DNA of 64,000 bases from Streptomyces pseudovenezuelae. Its GTDB lineage: Bacteria > Actinomycetota > Actinomycetes > Streptomycetales > Streptomycetaceae. Numbering within the stretch: the first letter of the stretch is position 1; each line of letters begins with the position of its first letter. The stretch covers positions 68,853 to 132,852 of the forward strand of contig NZ_KQ948144.1 in assembly GCF_001513955.1 (NCBI RefSeq). Direction: 5' to 3'. The notes below the pieces were generated by a model. That model had not been told where the DNA came from. It saw nothing but the letters and a program-made list of their open reading frames with translations, and made no database searches. Made by a program: the position numbers and the translations under genes. Below are positions 7,963-16,260 of this stretch, piece by piece.

Positions 7963-9345
7963 ATGACAGCCCCTAGTACAGCCCCCGCACCCCCGAGCAG
8001 GGGCGGTCGCTGGATCCAGCAGTGGGATCCGGAGGACGAGACCTTCTGGAAGGAGACCGGCGAGAAGGTCGCCAAGCGGAACCTGCTCTTCTCCGTTCTC
8101 TCCGAGCACATCGGGTTCTCGATCTGGACCATGTGGTCCGTGCTCGTGCTCTTCATGGGCCCGGAGTACGGGCTGACCCCCGCCGACAAGTTCCTGCTCA
8201 CGTCGATGGTCACGCTCGTCGGTGCCGTCGTCCGCGTCCCCTACACCTTCGCCGTCGCGATCTTCGGTGGCCGCAACTGGACGGTCATCTCGGCCAGTCT
8301 GCTCCTCGTCCCCACCGTCGCCGCGTTCGCCGTGATGAAGCCGGGGACCTCGTTCAACACCTTCCTGCTGGTCGGCCTGCTGGCCGGCATCGGCGGCGGC
8401 AACTTCGCCTCCTCCATGACCAACATCAACGCGTTCTTCCCCCTCCGCAAGAAGGGCTGGGCGCTCGGGCTCAACGCGGGCGGCGGCAACATCGGCGTCC
8501 CGGTCATCCAGCTGATCGCCCTCGCGATCATCGGCGCCAGCGGCGGCCCCCGGGTGCTGCTCGGGATCTACATCCCGCTGATCCTCGTCGCCGCCGTCCT
8601 CTCCTCGCTCTTCATGGACAACATCGAGAACGTGAAGAACGACACCGGTGCCGCCAAGGACGCCGCGCGTGACGGTCACACCTGGATCATGTCCTTCCTC
8701 TACATCGGCACGTTCGGCTCGTTCATCGGCTACAGCTTCGCCTTCGGGCAGGTGCTGCAGAACCAGTTCGGCCGGACCCCGCTGGAGGCCGCGTACGTCA
8801 CCTTCATCGGCCCGCTGCTCGGCTCGCTGATCCGCCCGGTGGGCGGCGCGCTGGCCGACAAGTACGGCGGCGCGAAGATCACGCTGTGGAACTACGTCGG
8901 CATGGGCGCCGCGACCGCCGTCCTCATCGCGGCCAGCATGGAGAAGTCGCTCGGACTGTTCACCGTGGCGTTCGTGGTCCTGTTCGTCCTCAGCGGCCTC
9001 GGCAACGGCTCGACCTTCAAGATGATCCCCGGCATCTTCCACACGAAGGCCCTGGGCAAGGGGCTCGAAGGCGAGGAGGCCGCCGCCTACGGCCGCCGTC
9101 TCTCCGGTGCCTCCATGGGCCTGATCGGCGCGGTCGGCGCGCTCGGCGGAGTCGGAATCAACCTGGCCTTCCGCCAGTCCTTCCTCTCCTACGGCTCCGG
9201 AACCGGCGCGTTCGTCGCCTTCCTCGCCTTCTACGCGGCCTGCTTCGGGGTCACCTGGGCCGTATACCTTCGGCGTACGGCCGTCCAGGGCCAGGCGTCG
9301 ACGGCCGCAGAGGCGAAGCCGCAGCTCAGCTACGCCGAGGTGTGA
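7963..9345 (+). CDS. narK: NarK-family nitrate/nitrite MFS transporter
   Basis: The 460-residue membrane protein carries the nitrate/nitrite porter signatures. An N-terminal WDPEDETFW-type leader is typical of actinobacterial NarK. The first nitrate signature reads GIGGGNFASSMTNINAFFP (about residues 140-160), followed by KKGWALGLNAGGGNIGVPV. In the second half RPVGGALADKYGG matches the second MFS motif. These Gly-rich helices line the nitrate pathway. It should move nitrate in and/or nitrite out across the cytoplasmic membrane. The regulator gene nnaR follows 120 bp later and a GlnR-like box precedes it, both pointing to nitrogen assimilation. The start ATG at 7963 has GGAGG 5-9 bases upstream. 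Confidence 0.92.
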   Translation: MTAPSTAPAPPSRGGRWIQQWDPEDETFWKETGEKVAKRNLLFSVLSEHIGFSIWTMWSVLVLFMGPEYGLTPADKFLLTSMVTLVGAVVRVPYTFAVAIFGGRNWTVISASLLLVPTVAAFAVMKPGTSFNTFLLVGLLAGIGGGNFASSMTNINAFFPLRKKGWALGLNAGGGNIGVPVIQLIALAIIGASGGPRVLLGIYIPLILVAAVLSSLFMDNIENVKNDTGAAKDAARDGHTWIMSFLYIGTFGSFIGYSFAFGQVLQNQFGRTPLEAAYVTFIGPLLGSLIRPVGGALADKYGGAKITLWNYVGMGAATAVLIAASMEKSLGLFTVAFVVLFVLSGLGNGSTFKMIPGIFHTKALGKGLEGEEAAAYGRRLSGASMGLIGAVGALGGVGINLAFRQSFLSYGSGTGAFVAFLAFYAACFGVTWAVYLRRTAVQGQASTAAEAKPQLSYAEV

Positions 9346-9370
9346 CGTAACACTGGCGACATGAACCGGA

Positions 9371-9404
9371 ACCGAGCCTGTCACGAGCCGTTGACAGGCT
9401 CGGT
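9371..9404. terminator. 13-bp hairpin between narK and nnaR
   Basis: ACCGAGCCTGTCA (9371-9383) pairs perfectly with TGACAGGCTCGGT (9392-9404) around an 8-base loop. There is no T-tract, which is common for Streptomyces terminators. It starts 25 bp after the narK stop and ends 61 bp before the nnaR start. It could end narK transcription or act in the nnaR leader. A GTAAC-N6-GACAT element (9347-9362) resembling a weak GlnR site sits just before it. Confidence 0.7.
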
Positions 9405-9465
9405 CGGCATGTAGGGACGACCCACGTACGACCGTGTACGACGACTCGAGTGCGGGACGAGAGCC

Positions 9466-10620
9466 ATGTACGAGCAACAGCAGGCAGCAGAGCAGCACGG
9501 CCCCCTCGCGGGCTTCACCGTGGGAGTCACGGCCGCGCGCCGGGCGGACGAACTCGGTGCGCTGCTCCAGCGACGCGGGGCCGCGGTCCTGCACGCGCCC
9601 GCCCTGCGGATCGTGCCCCTCTCCGACGACAGCGAGCTGCTGGCGGCGACGAAGGACCTGATCGACCAGGCGCCGGACGTCGTGGTGGCCACCACGGCCA
9701 TCGGCTTCAGGGGATGGGTCGAGGCCGCCGAGGGCTGGGGGCTCGGTGAGACGCTTCTCGACCGGCTGCGCGAGGTGGAACTGCTCGCGCGCGGGCCCAA
9801 GGTCAAGGGGTCGATACGAGCCGCCGGACTGACCGAGGACTGGTCGCCGTCGTCCGAGTCCATGGCCGAGGTGCTGGACCGGCTGCTGGAGGAGGGGGTC
9901 GAGGGCCGCCGTATCGCCATCCAGCTGCACGGTGAGCCCCTGCCCGGGTTCGTGGAGGCGCTGCGGGCCGGGGGCGCGGAGGTCGTCGGGGTGCCGGTGT
10001 ACCGGTGGATGCCGCCGGAGGACATCGGGCCGGTGGACCGGCTGCTGGACGCGGCCGTCTCGCGGGGGCTGGACGCGCTGACCTTCACGAGCGCGCCGGC
10101 CGCGGCCTCGCTGCTGTCCCGGGCCGAGGACCGGAGTCTGCTGCCGGAACTGCTCGCCGCGCTCAACCATGACGTGCTGCCGGCCTGTGTCGGGCCGGTG
10201 ACCGCGGTGCCCCTGCAGGCGCGGGGGGTCGATACGGTCTCGCCCGAGCGTTTCCGGCTCGGTCCGCTCGTGCAGTTGCTGTGCCAGGAGCTTCCCGCGC
10301 GCGCCCGGGCGCTGCCCATCGCCGGCCACCGGGTGGAGATCCGGGGCCACGCTGTGCTGGTCGACGGGGCGCTGCGGCCGGTGCCGCCGGCGGGGATGTC
10401 CTTGCTGCGGGCGCTGACGCGGCGGCCGGGCTGGGTGGTGTCTCGGGCGGAGCTCCTGCGGGCCCTGCCGGGCGCGGGCCGCGACGAACACGCTGTCGAG
10501 ACGGCGATGGCCCGCCTGCGCACGGCCCTGGGCGCCCCGAAGCTGATCCAGACGGTGGTCAAGCGGGGGTACCGGCTGGCCCTGGACCCGGCGGCGGACG
10601 CGAAGTACTCCGACGTCTAG
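9466..10620 (+). CDS. nnaR: NnaR: uroporphyrinogen-III-synthase-like / winged-helix regulator of nitrate assimilation
   Basis: The 384-residue protein fuses a HemD-like domain (about 15-265, starting GFTVGVTAARRADELGALLQ) to an OmpR-type DNA-binding domain (about 290-375: VPPAGMSLLRALTRRPGWVV, then ETAMARLRTALG and VVKRGYRLAL). The HemD fold makes the cyclic tetrapyrrole in haem, sirohaem and cobalamin synthesis, but in this fusion it acts as a regulator or sensor. Direct adjacency to narK identifies it as NnaR (SCO2958 in S. coelicolor, from memory), a GlnR-controlled activator of nitrate/nitrite assimilation. Its stop TAG abuts the stop of the next, convergent gene (TAGCTA). Whether it retains synthase activity cannot be read from sequence. 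Confidence 0.88.
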   Translation: MYEQQQAAEQHGPLAGFTVGVTAARRADELGALLQRRGAAVLHAPALRIVPLSDDSELLAATKDLIDQAPDVVVATTAIGFRGWVEAAEGWGLGETLLDRLREVELLARGPKVKGSIRAAGLTEDWSPSSESMAEVLDRLLEEGVEGRRIAIQLHGEPLPGFVEALRAGGAEVVGVPVYRWMPPEDIGPVDRLLDAAVSRGLDALTFTSAPAAASLLSRAEDRSLLPELLAALNHDVLPACVGPVTAVPLQARGVDTVSPERFRLGPLVQLLCQELPARARALPIAGHRVEIRGHAVLVDGALRPVPPAGMSLLRALTRRPGWVVSRAELLRALPGAGRDEHAVETAMARLRTALGAPKLIQTVVKRGYRLALDPAADAKYSDV

Positions 10621-11100
10621 CTAGGGCCTGTCGGCACGGCTGCCCGTGGCTTTCACCAGGCACCCCAGTGTCACCGTCAGCAACACCGCCCGCACGATGT
10701 TCCACGCCACCCACGGGTCCTCGAACCTCTCGCGCAGGGCGCCGGGGTCGCCGCCCCGCGCGAGGGCGTCGTTGAGGGGGACGTTGAAGGCGACGGTGAC
10801 CAGGAAGGCCAGGGCGGAGAGCACCAGGGCCGCCCACACCCACCGCCGGTGGCCGCGGCCCCGCGCCTGCCGGGCCGCCACCGCCGTGAGCAGCGGTGCG
10901 CCCAGGAAACCGAGGAAGAACATCGGGTTCTGGATGACCTCGTTGATGTCACGCATCACCTCGACGTAGACGCGGTCGTCGCTGCGGGCCAGGGCCGGCA
11001 TCACGGCGCACGCGAAGACGCAGAAGGCCCCGGCGACCAGGCCCGTGGCGACCGTGGCCGCGCCGAGGACGACTCCGCTGCTCCTGCTGTTCTGTGTCAT
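10621..11100 (-). CDS. DUF1772 (anthrone oxygenase-like) membrane protein
   Basis: The 159-residue protein has four hydrophobic segments: LGAATVATGLVAGAFCVFAC near residue 15, NPMFFLGFLGAPLLTAVA, WVWAALVLSALAFLVTVAFN and NIVRAVLLTVTLG. The conserved pattern FNVPLND between helices 3 and 4 is characteristic of DUF1772. Some family members are linked to anthrone oxidation, but most have no known role. The start is the ATG at 11100. It faces nnaR tail to tail with abutting stop codons, so it is a separate unit. Confidence 0.8.
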   Translation of the reverse strand: MTQNSRSSGVVLGAATVATGLVAGAFCVFACAVMPALARSDDRVYVEVMRDINEVIQNPMFFLGFLGAPLLTAVAARQARGRGHRRWVWAALVLSALAFLVTVAFNVPLNDALARGGDPGALRERFEDPWVAWNIVRAVLLTVTLGCLVKATGSRADRP

Positions 11101-11300
11101 GCCCCCAGTCAAGAGCCGGGCCCCACCGCGCCGACATGGCCGAGACGCGCCGTCGCATACGTGCGCGTCCAGGCACCGCGCCCGGTCCGGGGGGTTCCGG
11201 CGGCGAGGGCGGGAAGGCACTGTTAGAGGGAGCCCCGGAACAGCCTCGAAGCACTCACCGACCCCATACGACCGGGGCACCCCAAGGCGGTGACAGGCAC

Positions 11301-11888
11301 ATGGCACTGGGTACGGCCACGGTCGCGTACGAGCTGCGGTTCGACGCCGGGCGGATCTGTCTCGACCTCCTCGCCACCACCCACCCCGAGGAACGCCTCG
11401 ACTCGACGGAGGTGCTCGGCGCCTGGATCGTCGGTTCGGGACTGGTGCCGCGGGGGACGGACCTGACCCACGCGGACCCCTCCTGGCTCGTGGGCTTCCG
11501 CGAACTGCGGGGACGTATCGGACAGTTGGTCAGGGGCGCCCCCGGACACGGCTACGACCTCGCACTCGCCCACGTCAACGCGGCCGCCCGTGTCGCGCCG
11601 CCCGCCCCGCGCGCGGTGCGGGACGAGGAGGGCGCGCTGGTACGCGAGTTGGACGGCCCGCCCGACTGCGCGGCCCTGCTCGGGGCCATCGCCAGGGACG
11701 CCGTGGGGCTGCTGACGGACCCGGTCGCGCGGGCCGGGATCAGAGAGTGCGAAGGGGACAACTGCCCCATCGTGTACCTGGATACATCACGGGGACGCAG
11801 GAGGCGCTGGTGCTCCAGTGAGGTCTGCGGGAACCGGGAAAGGGTGGCCCGGCATCGTCGGCGCCTGCACTCGCGCGCGCCTGACTGA
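11301..11888 (+). CDS. CGNR zinc-finger protein with ABATE domain (putative regulator)
   Basis: The 195-residue protein has the two-part layout of this actinobacterial family. An N-terminal stress-associated ABATE region (about 10-135, with LRFDAGRICLDLLATTH) is followed by a C-terminal CGNR zinc finger at about 150-190: C-x4-C (CEGDNC), YLDTSRGRRRRWCS, then CGNRERVARHRRR. The Cys pairs CEGDNC and WCSSEVCGN are the expected zinc ligands, and the basic helix should contact DNA or RNA. Targets are unknown. The ATG at 11301 is used. It lies about 260 bp upstream of sigU on the same strand. Confidence 0.85.
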   Translation: MALGTATVAYELRFDAGRICLDLLATTHPEERLDSTEVLGAWIVGSGLVPRGTDLTHADPSWLVGFRELRGRIGQLVRGAPGHGYDLALAHVNAAARVAPPAPRAVRDEEGALVRELDGPPDCAALLGAIARDAVGLLTDPVARAGIRECEGDNCPIVYLDTSRGRRRRWCSSEVCGNRERVARHRRRLHSRAPD

Positions 11889-12149
11889 CCGTTATGTCTC
11901 TTCTGTGGAGCGGCAGTCGAAGTGATTTCGATTACATGTCGTTTACTCGCTCAACCTCACGGGCGGTAGTCGTGATCTTGCCCGTGTGGTGGAAATGTAA
12001 AGATCGCGCGGCGGGAATGTGCGCGCATGTCCTGTCTCGTCACGTCACTCAGAAGAAAACTGTCGTCGCACTTTGAACACCCGGCACCCCACGTCCGTAC
12101 CCCTCGTCGAGCGACCGACTGGGGGAACCCCCGGACATCGGAGGTGGGC
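11889..12149 (+). promoter_or_regulatory. sigU leader/promoter region
   Basis: This 261-bp gap holds no gene. It is richer in A/T than its surroundings near 11910-12010. A GGAAT at 12014-12018 followed after 15 bp by GTCTCGT (12034-12040) has the shape of an ECF-sigma promoter (GGAAC-type -35, CGTC-type -10), so self-regulation is possible. A second GGAAAT lies near 11990. This is pattern reading only. Confidence 0.3.
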
Positions 12150-12725
12150 GTGCGCAAGGATTCCGTCGTGGCCAATGAACGTGGATCGAGGGCCCGACAT
12201 CGCATGTCCCAGCCCTCGGAACCTGATGAGGAGCTGATGCGTGCCCTGTACAGAGAGCACGCCGGGCCTCTCCTTGCGTATGTCCTCCGGTTGGTTGCGG
12301 GTGACCGCCAAAGAGCCGAGGACGTGGTGCAGGAGACGCTCATCCGTGCCTGGAAGAACGCCGGACAGCTCAATCGAGCGACCGGATCGGTACGCCCCTG
12401 GCTGGTGACGGTCGCCCGGCGCATCGTCATCGACGGCCACCGCAGCCGGCAGGCCCGGCCGCAGGAGGTCGATCCGTCGCCGCTGGAGGTCATCCCCGCG
12501 GAGGACGAGATCGACAAGGCGCTGTGGTTGATGACGCTGTCGGACGCGTTGGACGACCTGACCCCCGCCCACCGGGAGGTACTGGTCGAGACGTACTTCA
12601 AGGGGCGTACCGTCAACGAGGCGGCCGAGACACTGGGCATCCCCAGCGGAACCGTCCGCTCGCGGGTCTTCTACGCCCTGCGGTCGATGAAGCTCGCACT
12701 GGAGGAGCGGGGGGTGACAGCGTGA
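12150..12725 (+). CDS. sigU: ECF RNA polymerase sigma factor, SigU
   Basis: The 191-residue protein shows region 2 (LYREHAGPLLAYVLRLVAGD, then AEDVVQETLIRAWKN and the promoter-melting PWLVTVARRIVID) and region 4 (DALDDLTPAHREVLVETYFK, AAETLGIPSGTVRSRVFYAL). There is no region 1.1 or 3, as in ECF sigmas. The GTG at 12150 has GGAGG five bases upstream; GTG 12168 and ATG 12204 are weaker alternatives. The stop overlaps the anti-sigma start (TGATG). In S. coelicolor this pair at this position is SigU/RsuA (SCO2954/SCO2953, from memory), whose release affects secretion and differentiation. Confidence 0.85.
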   Translation: MRKDSVVANERGSRARHRMSQPSEPDEELMRALYREHAGPLLAYVLRLVAGDRQRAEDVVQETLIRAWKNAGQLNRATGSVRPWLVTVARRIVIDGHRSRQARPQEVDPSPLEVIPAEDEIDKALWLMTLSDALDDLTPAHREVLVETYFKGRTVNEAAETLGIPSGTVRSRVFYALRSMKLALEERGVTA

Positions 12726-13552
12726 TGGGTGTTTACGGGGGTAACCAGGGATTCGGCACAGGTGGTTCGGGTATGTCTGGCTCCATGATGGGATCTCCGG
12801 TGCCGAACGAGCACGAGACCGTCGGCGCCTACGCCCTCGGGATCCTCGACGACGCCGAGGCGACCGCCTTCGAGGCCCATCTCGCGACCTGCGAATGGTG
12901 CGCGCAACAGCTCGACGAGCTCGCCGGCATGGAGCCGATGCTCGCCGCCCTCGCGGATCTGCCGGGCTCCGGCACCCCCGCGATCGGGGAGTCGCTGTCC
13001 GCCAAGCCCAGTCCGCGGATCGTGAACAAGCTCGTGGACGAGGTCGCCGAGCACCGTGCGCAGAAGCGGCGCCGCAGCTTCTACATGGTCGCGGCCGCGG
13101 CCGCGCTGATCATCGGCGGTCCGTTCGTGGCGATCGCGGCGAACGGCGGCGACTCGGACGGCGGGCCCAAGCAGGGGCAGGTCCTCGCGGCCACCCCGAA
13201 GGAACTCTTCGAGTCCATGAGCGACAAGGTGTCCGCGACCGACTCCTCCACCGGCGTCAGCGCGACCGTCGCCATGCAGGAGAAGGCCTGGGGCACCTCG
13301 CTCGGCCTGGAGCTCAAGGGCGTCAAGGGACCGCTCAAGTGCTCCCTGATCGCCGTCGGCACCAACGGCGAGCGCTGGACGGCCTCCACCTGGTCCGTCG
13401 GCAAGTGGGGCTACGGCATCCCGAACGGCAAGACCGCCGAGTCCAAGCAGCCCCTCTACATCGGCGGCGCGGTCGCCCCGGCCCAGAACGACATCGATCA
13501 CTTCGAGGTCGTGGACTCCGACGGCAACAAGCTCGTCCAGGTCGCCGCGTAA
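12725..13552 (+). CDS. rsuA: Membrane anti-sigma factor with zinc-binding ZAS domain, RsuA
   Basis: The 275-residue protein has a cytoplasmic zinc-binding anti-sigma domain with the H-x3-C-x2-C motif at His52, Cys56 and Cys59 (HLATCEWC) plus an upstream His30. One membrane helix follows at about 118-138 (FYMVAAAAALIIGGPFVAIA), then an extracytoplasmic C-terminal domain of about 135 residues. It should hold SigU at the membrane and release it on an outside signal. Translational coupling to sigU by TGATG keeps the two in balance. The start is the ATG at 12725; the Gly/Ser/Met-rich first 25 residues look disordered. Confidence 0.85.
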   Translation: MGVYGGNQGFGTGGSGMSGSMMGSPVPNEHETVGAYALGILDDAEATAFEAHLATCEWCAQQLDELAGMEPMLAALADLPGSGTPAIGESLSAKPSPRIVNKLVDEVAEHRAQKRRRSFYMVAAAAALIIGGPFVAIAANGGDSDGGPKQGQVLAATPKELFESMSDKVSATDSSTGVSATVAMQEKAWGTSLGLELKGVKGPLKCSLIAVGTNGERWTASTWSVGKWGYGIPNGKTAESKQPLYIGGAVAPAQNDIDHFEVVDSDGNKLVQVAA

Positions 13553-13615
13553 CTTCCCGCCGGGGCCCCCTTCGCGTACGGTTGACGGCTGCCCAGCACG
13601 TCAGAAGGGGGCCCG

Positions 13616-16078
13616 GTGGCCGCTCAGGCTCAACCATCTGCGGTCGGTTCGGTTCAGGACTCCGTCCGGGACCGTGAGATCAGCGTCGAACAGGAACATC
13701 TGGACCGGGTCTACCGGCGCCTGGAGGAGAAGATCCACGAGGCGGAGTTCCTGATGAACGACGCGGCCAAGCGTGGCCAGGTCGGCACGCCCGGCGCGCT
13801 CGCCGAACGGGACGCCCAGGTCTTCCGGGCCGGCGTCCACCTCAACCGGCTCAACAACGAGTTCGAGGACTTCCTCTTCGGCCGGATCGACCTGCTCCCC
13901 GGCAAGGACGGCAAGAAGGGCCCCGACGGCGCCTACACCGCCGTGGAGCCCGCCGAGGGCGCTGTCCGTGAGGACGCCACCGCCGACATCGCGGAGACCC
14001 TGCACATCGGCCGGATCGGGGTCCTGGACTCCGAGTACGCACCGCTCGTCATCGACTGGCGGGCCCCGGCCGCCGCGCCCTTCTACAGGTCCACTCCGGT
14101 GGATCCCGGGCGTGTCGTACGACGCCGGGTCATCCGCTCCAAGGGCCGCCGGGTCCTCGGAGTCGAGGACGACCTCATGCGCCCCGAGCTCAAGGCCTTC
14201 CTCGACGGCCACGAGCTGCCCGTCATCGGCGACGGCGCCCTGATGGCCGCGCTCGGCCAGGCCCGCAGCCACACCATGCGGGACATCGTCGCCTCCATCC
14301 AGGCCGAGCAGGACCTGGTCATCCGCGCCCCCGCCGCGTCCGTGACGTACGTGGAGGGCGGCCCCGGCACCGGCAAGACCGCCGTGGCCCTGCACCGCGC
14401 CGCGTACCTCCTCTACCAGGACCGCCGCCGCTACTCGGGCGGCATCCTCATCGTCTCGCCCACCCCCCTGCTGGTCGCCTACACCGAGGGCGTCCTGCCG
14501 TCCCTCGGTGAGGAGGGCCAGGTCGCCATCCGCGCGATCGGCTCCCTGGTCGACGGCGTCGAGGCCACCCTGTACGACTCCCCGGCGGTGGCCCGCGCCA
14601 AGGGCTCGTACCGGATGCTGAAGGTGCTGCGGAAGGCGGCACGGGGAGTGCTGGAGCTGGGCGCCGGTGCGGACGCCGGCCCGGGCGGTTCCGCGAGGGC
14701 GGGCGGCACCGGCGGGGCCCGCGGCCGGTCCGACTCCGGGCAGCTCTCCTTCGGGGACCTCGGTGCCGTCGACGGTGGTGCCGGTGACGGGAGCGGCGCC
14801 GCCACCGCCGTATCCCCGCAGCCCCCGTCCGGACCCCCCACCCGTCTGCGCGTCGTCGCCTTCGGGCGGCGGCTGGAGCTGGAGGCGGACGAGCTGGAAC
14901 GTATCCGCCGCAACGCCCTCAGCGGCACCGCGCCGGTGAACCTGCTGCGGCCCCGGGCCCGCAAGCTCCTCCTGGACGCCCTGTGGGCGCGGTCCGGGGC
15001 GGGGGGCCGGCACACCGATCCGGAGCTGGCCGCCGAGCTGCGGTCCTCGTTCGACGAGGACATCACCTCCGAGGACAGCTTCATCGAGTTCCTCGACGCC
15101 TGGTGGCCCGAGCTCACCCCGAAGACCGTCCTCGCCGCCATGGCCGACGAGCGGCGCCTGGGGCGCTGGGCCCGCCGCATCCTCAACCCCGGCGAGGTCC
15201 GCCGGGTCGCCCGCTCGCTCAGGCGGGACGGCCTGACCGTGCACGACATCGCCATGCTCGACGAGCTCCAGGCCGTCCTCGGCGCCCCCGCCCGCCCGCG
15301 CAAGAGGCGCGAGCTGGACCCGCTCGACCAGCTCACCGGACTGGAGGAGCTGATGCCGGTCCGCGAGGAGTCGCAGCGCGAGCGGGCCGAGCGGCTCGCC
15401 CAGGAGCGTGTCGAGTACGCCCATGTCATCGTCGACGAGGCCCAGGACCTCACGCCCATGCAGTGGCGCATGGTCGGCCGCCGCGGCCGGCACGCCACCT
15501 GGACGGTCGTGGGAGACCCCGCCCAGTCCTCCTGGTCCGACCCCGACGAGGCCGCCGAGGCCCGCGACGAGGCCCTCGGCTCCCGGCCCCGCCGCCGCTT
15601 CGAGCTGACGGTGAACTACCGCAACCCCTCCGAGATCGCCGAGCTCGCGGCCAAGGTGCTGGCCCTCGCGATGCCCGGCTCCACGTCGCCCTCGGCGGTA
15701 CGGTCCACCGGCGTCGAGCCACGCTTCACCGTCGTGCGCAAGTCGCTGGGGGAGACGGTCCGCGAGGAGGCGGCCCGGCTCCTCGGCCTCGTCGACGGCA
15801 CCGTCGGTGTGGTGGTCGCCATGAACCGCCGGGAGGAGGCCGCCCGCTGGCTCACCGGACTCGGGGACCGGGTGGTCGCGCTCGGCAGCCTGGAGGCCAA
15901 GGGCCTGGAGTACGACGCCACGGTCGTCGTCTCCCCGGCCGAGATCGCCGACGAGTCGCCGGCCGGACTGCGGGTGCTCTACGTCGCCCTCACCCGGGCC
16001 ACCCAGCAGCTCACGGTCGTCTCGGCGGACCGGGACCAGCCGGACGGGCAGGGCGTGCCGGATCTGCTGAGAGATTGA
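13616..16078 (+). CDS. HelD-type UvrD-family ATPase (RNA polymerase-associated)
   Basis: The 820-residue protein starts with a charged coiled-coil arm (about 20-100: EQEHLDRVYRRLEEKIHEAE), as in HelD, followed by YIGRIGV/DWRAP-type motifs typical of HelD (LHIGRIGVLDSEYAPLVIDW). Walker A is GGPGTGKT at about 248-255. DEAQD (Walker B) comes near 607 with QWRMVGRRG, and VTVNYR-like ELTVNYRNPSEIAE and EAKGLEYD-like motifs complete a UvrD/Rep core. A Gly/Ser-rich insert lies near 345-390. HelD proteins use ATP to strip RNA polymerase from DNA; the Streptomyces member HelR also confers rifamycin tolerance. Which paralogue this is cannot be told by eye. GTG start with a GAAGGGGG ribosome-binding site. 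Confidence 0.85.
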   Translation: MAAQAQPSAVGSVQDSVRDREISVEQEHLDRVYRRLEEKIHEAEFLMNDAAKRGQVGTPGALAERDAQVFRAGVHLNRLNNEFEDFLFGRIDLLPGKDGKKGPDGAYTAVEPAEGAVREDATADIAETLHIGRIGVLDSEYAPLVIDWRAPAAAPFYRSTPVDPGRVVRRRVIRSKGRRVLGVEDDLMRPELKAFLDGHELPVIGDGALMAALGQARSHTMRDIVASIQAEQDLVIRAPAASVTYVEGGPGTGKTAVALHRAAYLLYQDRRRYSGGILIVSPTPLLVAYTEGVLPSLGEEGQVAIRAIGSLVDGVEATLYDSPAVARAKGSYRMLKVLRKAARGVLELGAGADAGPGGSARAGGTGGARGRSDSGQLSFGDLGAVDGGAGDGSGAATAVSPQPPSGPPTRLRVVAFGRRLELEADELERIRRNALSGTAPVNLLRPRARKLLLDALWARSGAGGRHTDPELAAELRSSFDEDITSEDSFIEFLDAWWPELTPKTVLAAMADERRLGRWARRILNPGEVRRVARSLRRDGLTVHDIAMLDELQAVLGAPARPRKRRELDPLDQLTGLEELMPVREESQRERAERLAQERVEYAHVIVDEAQDLTPMQWRMVGRRGRHATWTVVGDPAQSSWSDPDEAAEARDEALGSRPRRRFELTVNYRNPSEIAELAAKVLALAMPGSTSPSAVRSTGVEPRFTVVRKSLGETVREEAARLLGLVDGTVGVVVAMNRREEAARWLTGLGDRVVALGSLEAKGLEYDATVVVSPAEIADESPAGLRVLYVALTRATQQLTVVSADRDQPDGQGVPDLLRD

Positions 16079-16128
16079 ACTCTCCGCACGGGAATGGTCT
16101 TTCGGGATCCGTTTGTTAGCCTGGACGA

Positions 16129-16260
16129 GACACCGGCCCGATCCAAGCCCCCGGGCCCAACCTTCGTCGCTACGAGCGACCACTTGCCGCGAGGCGAGCA
16201 TGGCGGGTCGGTGTCATTGACCTGGTGAGAGGCCCACGTCCATGTGACGTGGGCCTCTTT
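16129..16260 (+). ncRNA. Candidate structured small RNA between helD-like gene and malic enzyme
   Basis: This otherwise gene-free gap folds well on paper. GACACCGGCCCG (16129-16140) pairs over 12 positions, one of them G-U, with CGGGTCGGTGTC (16204-16215). Inside are a hairpin GTCGCT-ACG-AGCGAC (16166-16180) and a GNRA-type hairpin CTTGCC-GCGA-GGCGAG (16183-16198). A strong T-tailed terminator follows at 16228-16260. A -10-like TAGCCT (16117-16122) lies seven bases before the 5' end of the long helix. Together they suggest a transcript of about 130 nt. A small RNA from this interval (scr2952) may have been reported in S. coelicolor; I recall this only weakly. It could alternatively be the malic enzyme leader. 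Confidence 0.6.
16228..16260 (+). terminator. Rho-independent terminator
   Basis: AGAGGCCCACGTC (16228-16240) pairs perfectly with GACGTGGGCCTCT (16246-16258) around a 5-base loop and is followed by a short T run. It would end either the helicase transcript or the small RNA starting near 16129. It lies 117 bp before the malic enzyme start, so malic enzyme must have its own promoter or depend on read-through. Confidence 0.9.

Noticed and set aside
7915..10491. 858-codon open frame on the minus strand over narK and nnaR
   Set aside because: It is antisense to two clearly recognisable genes. Its product is Arg/Gly/His-rich without domains, the usual shadow of GC-rich third positions.
16141..16165. 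6C RNA
   Set aside because: The stretch is C-rich, but the two C-loop hairpins of 6C RNA are not present and the known Streptomyces 6C gene lies elsewhere. The fold here has a long closing helix instead.
13601..16201. 866-codon leftward frame over the HelD-type gene
   Set aside because: Antisense shadow; its translation has no recognisable motifs while the rightward frame has complete helicase motifs.
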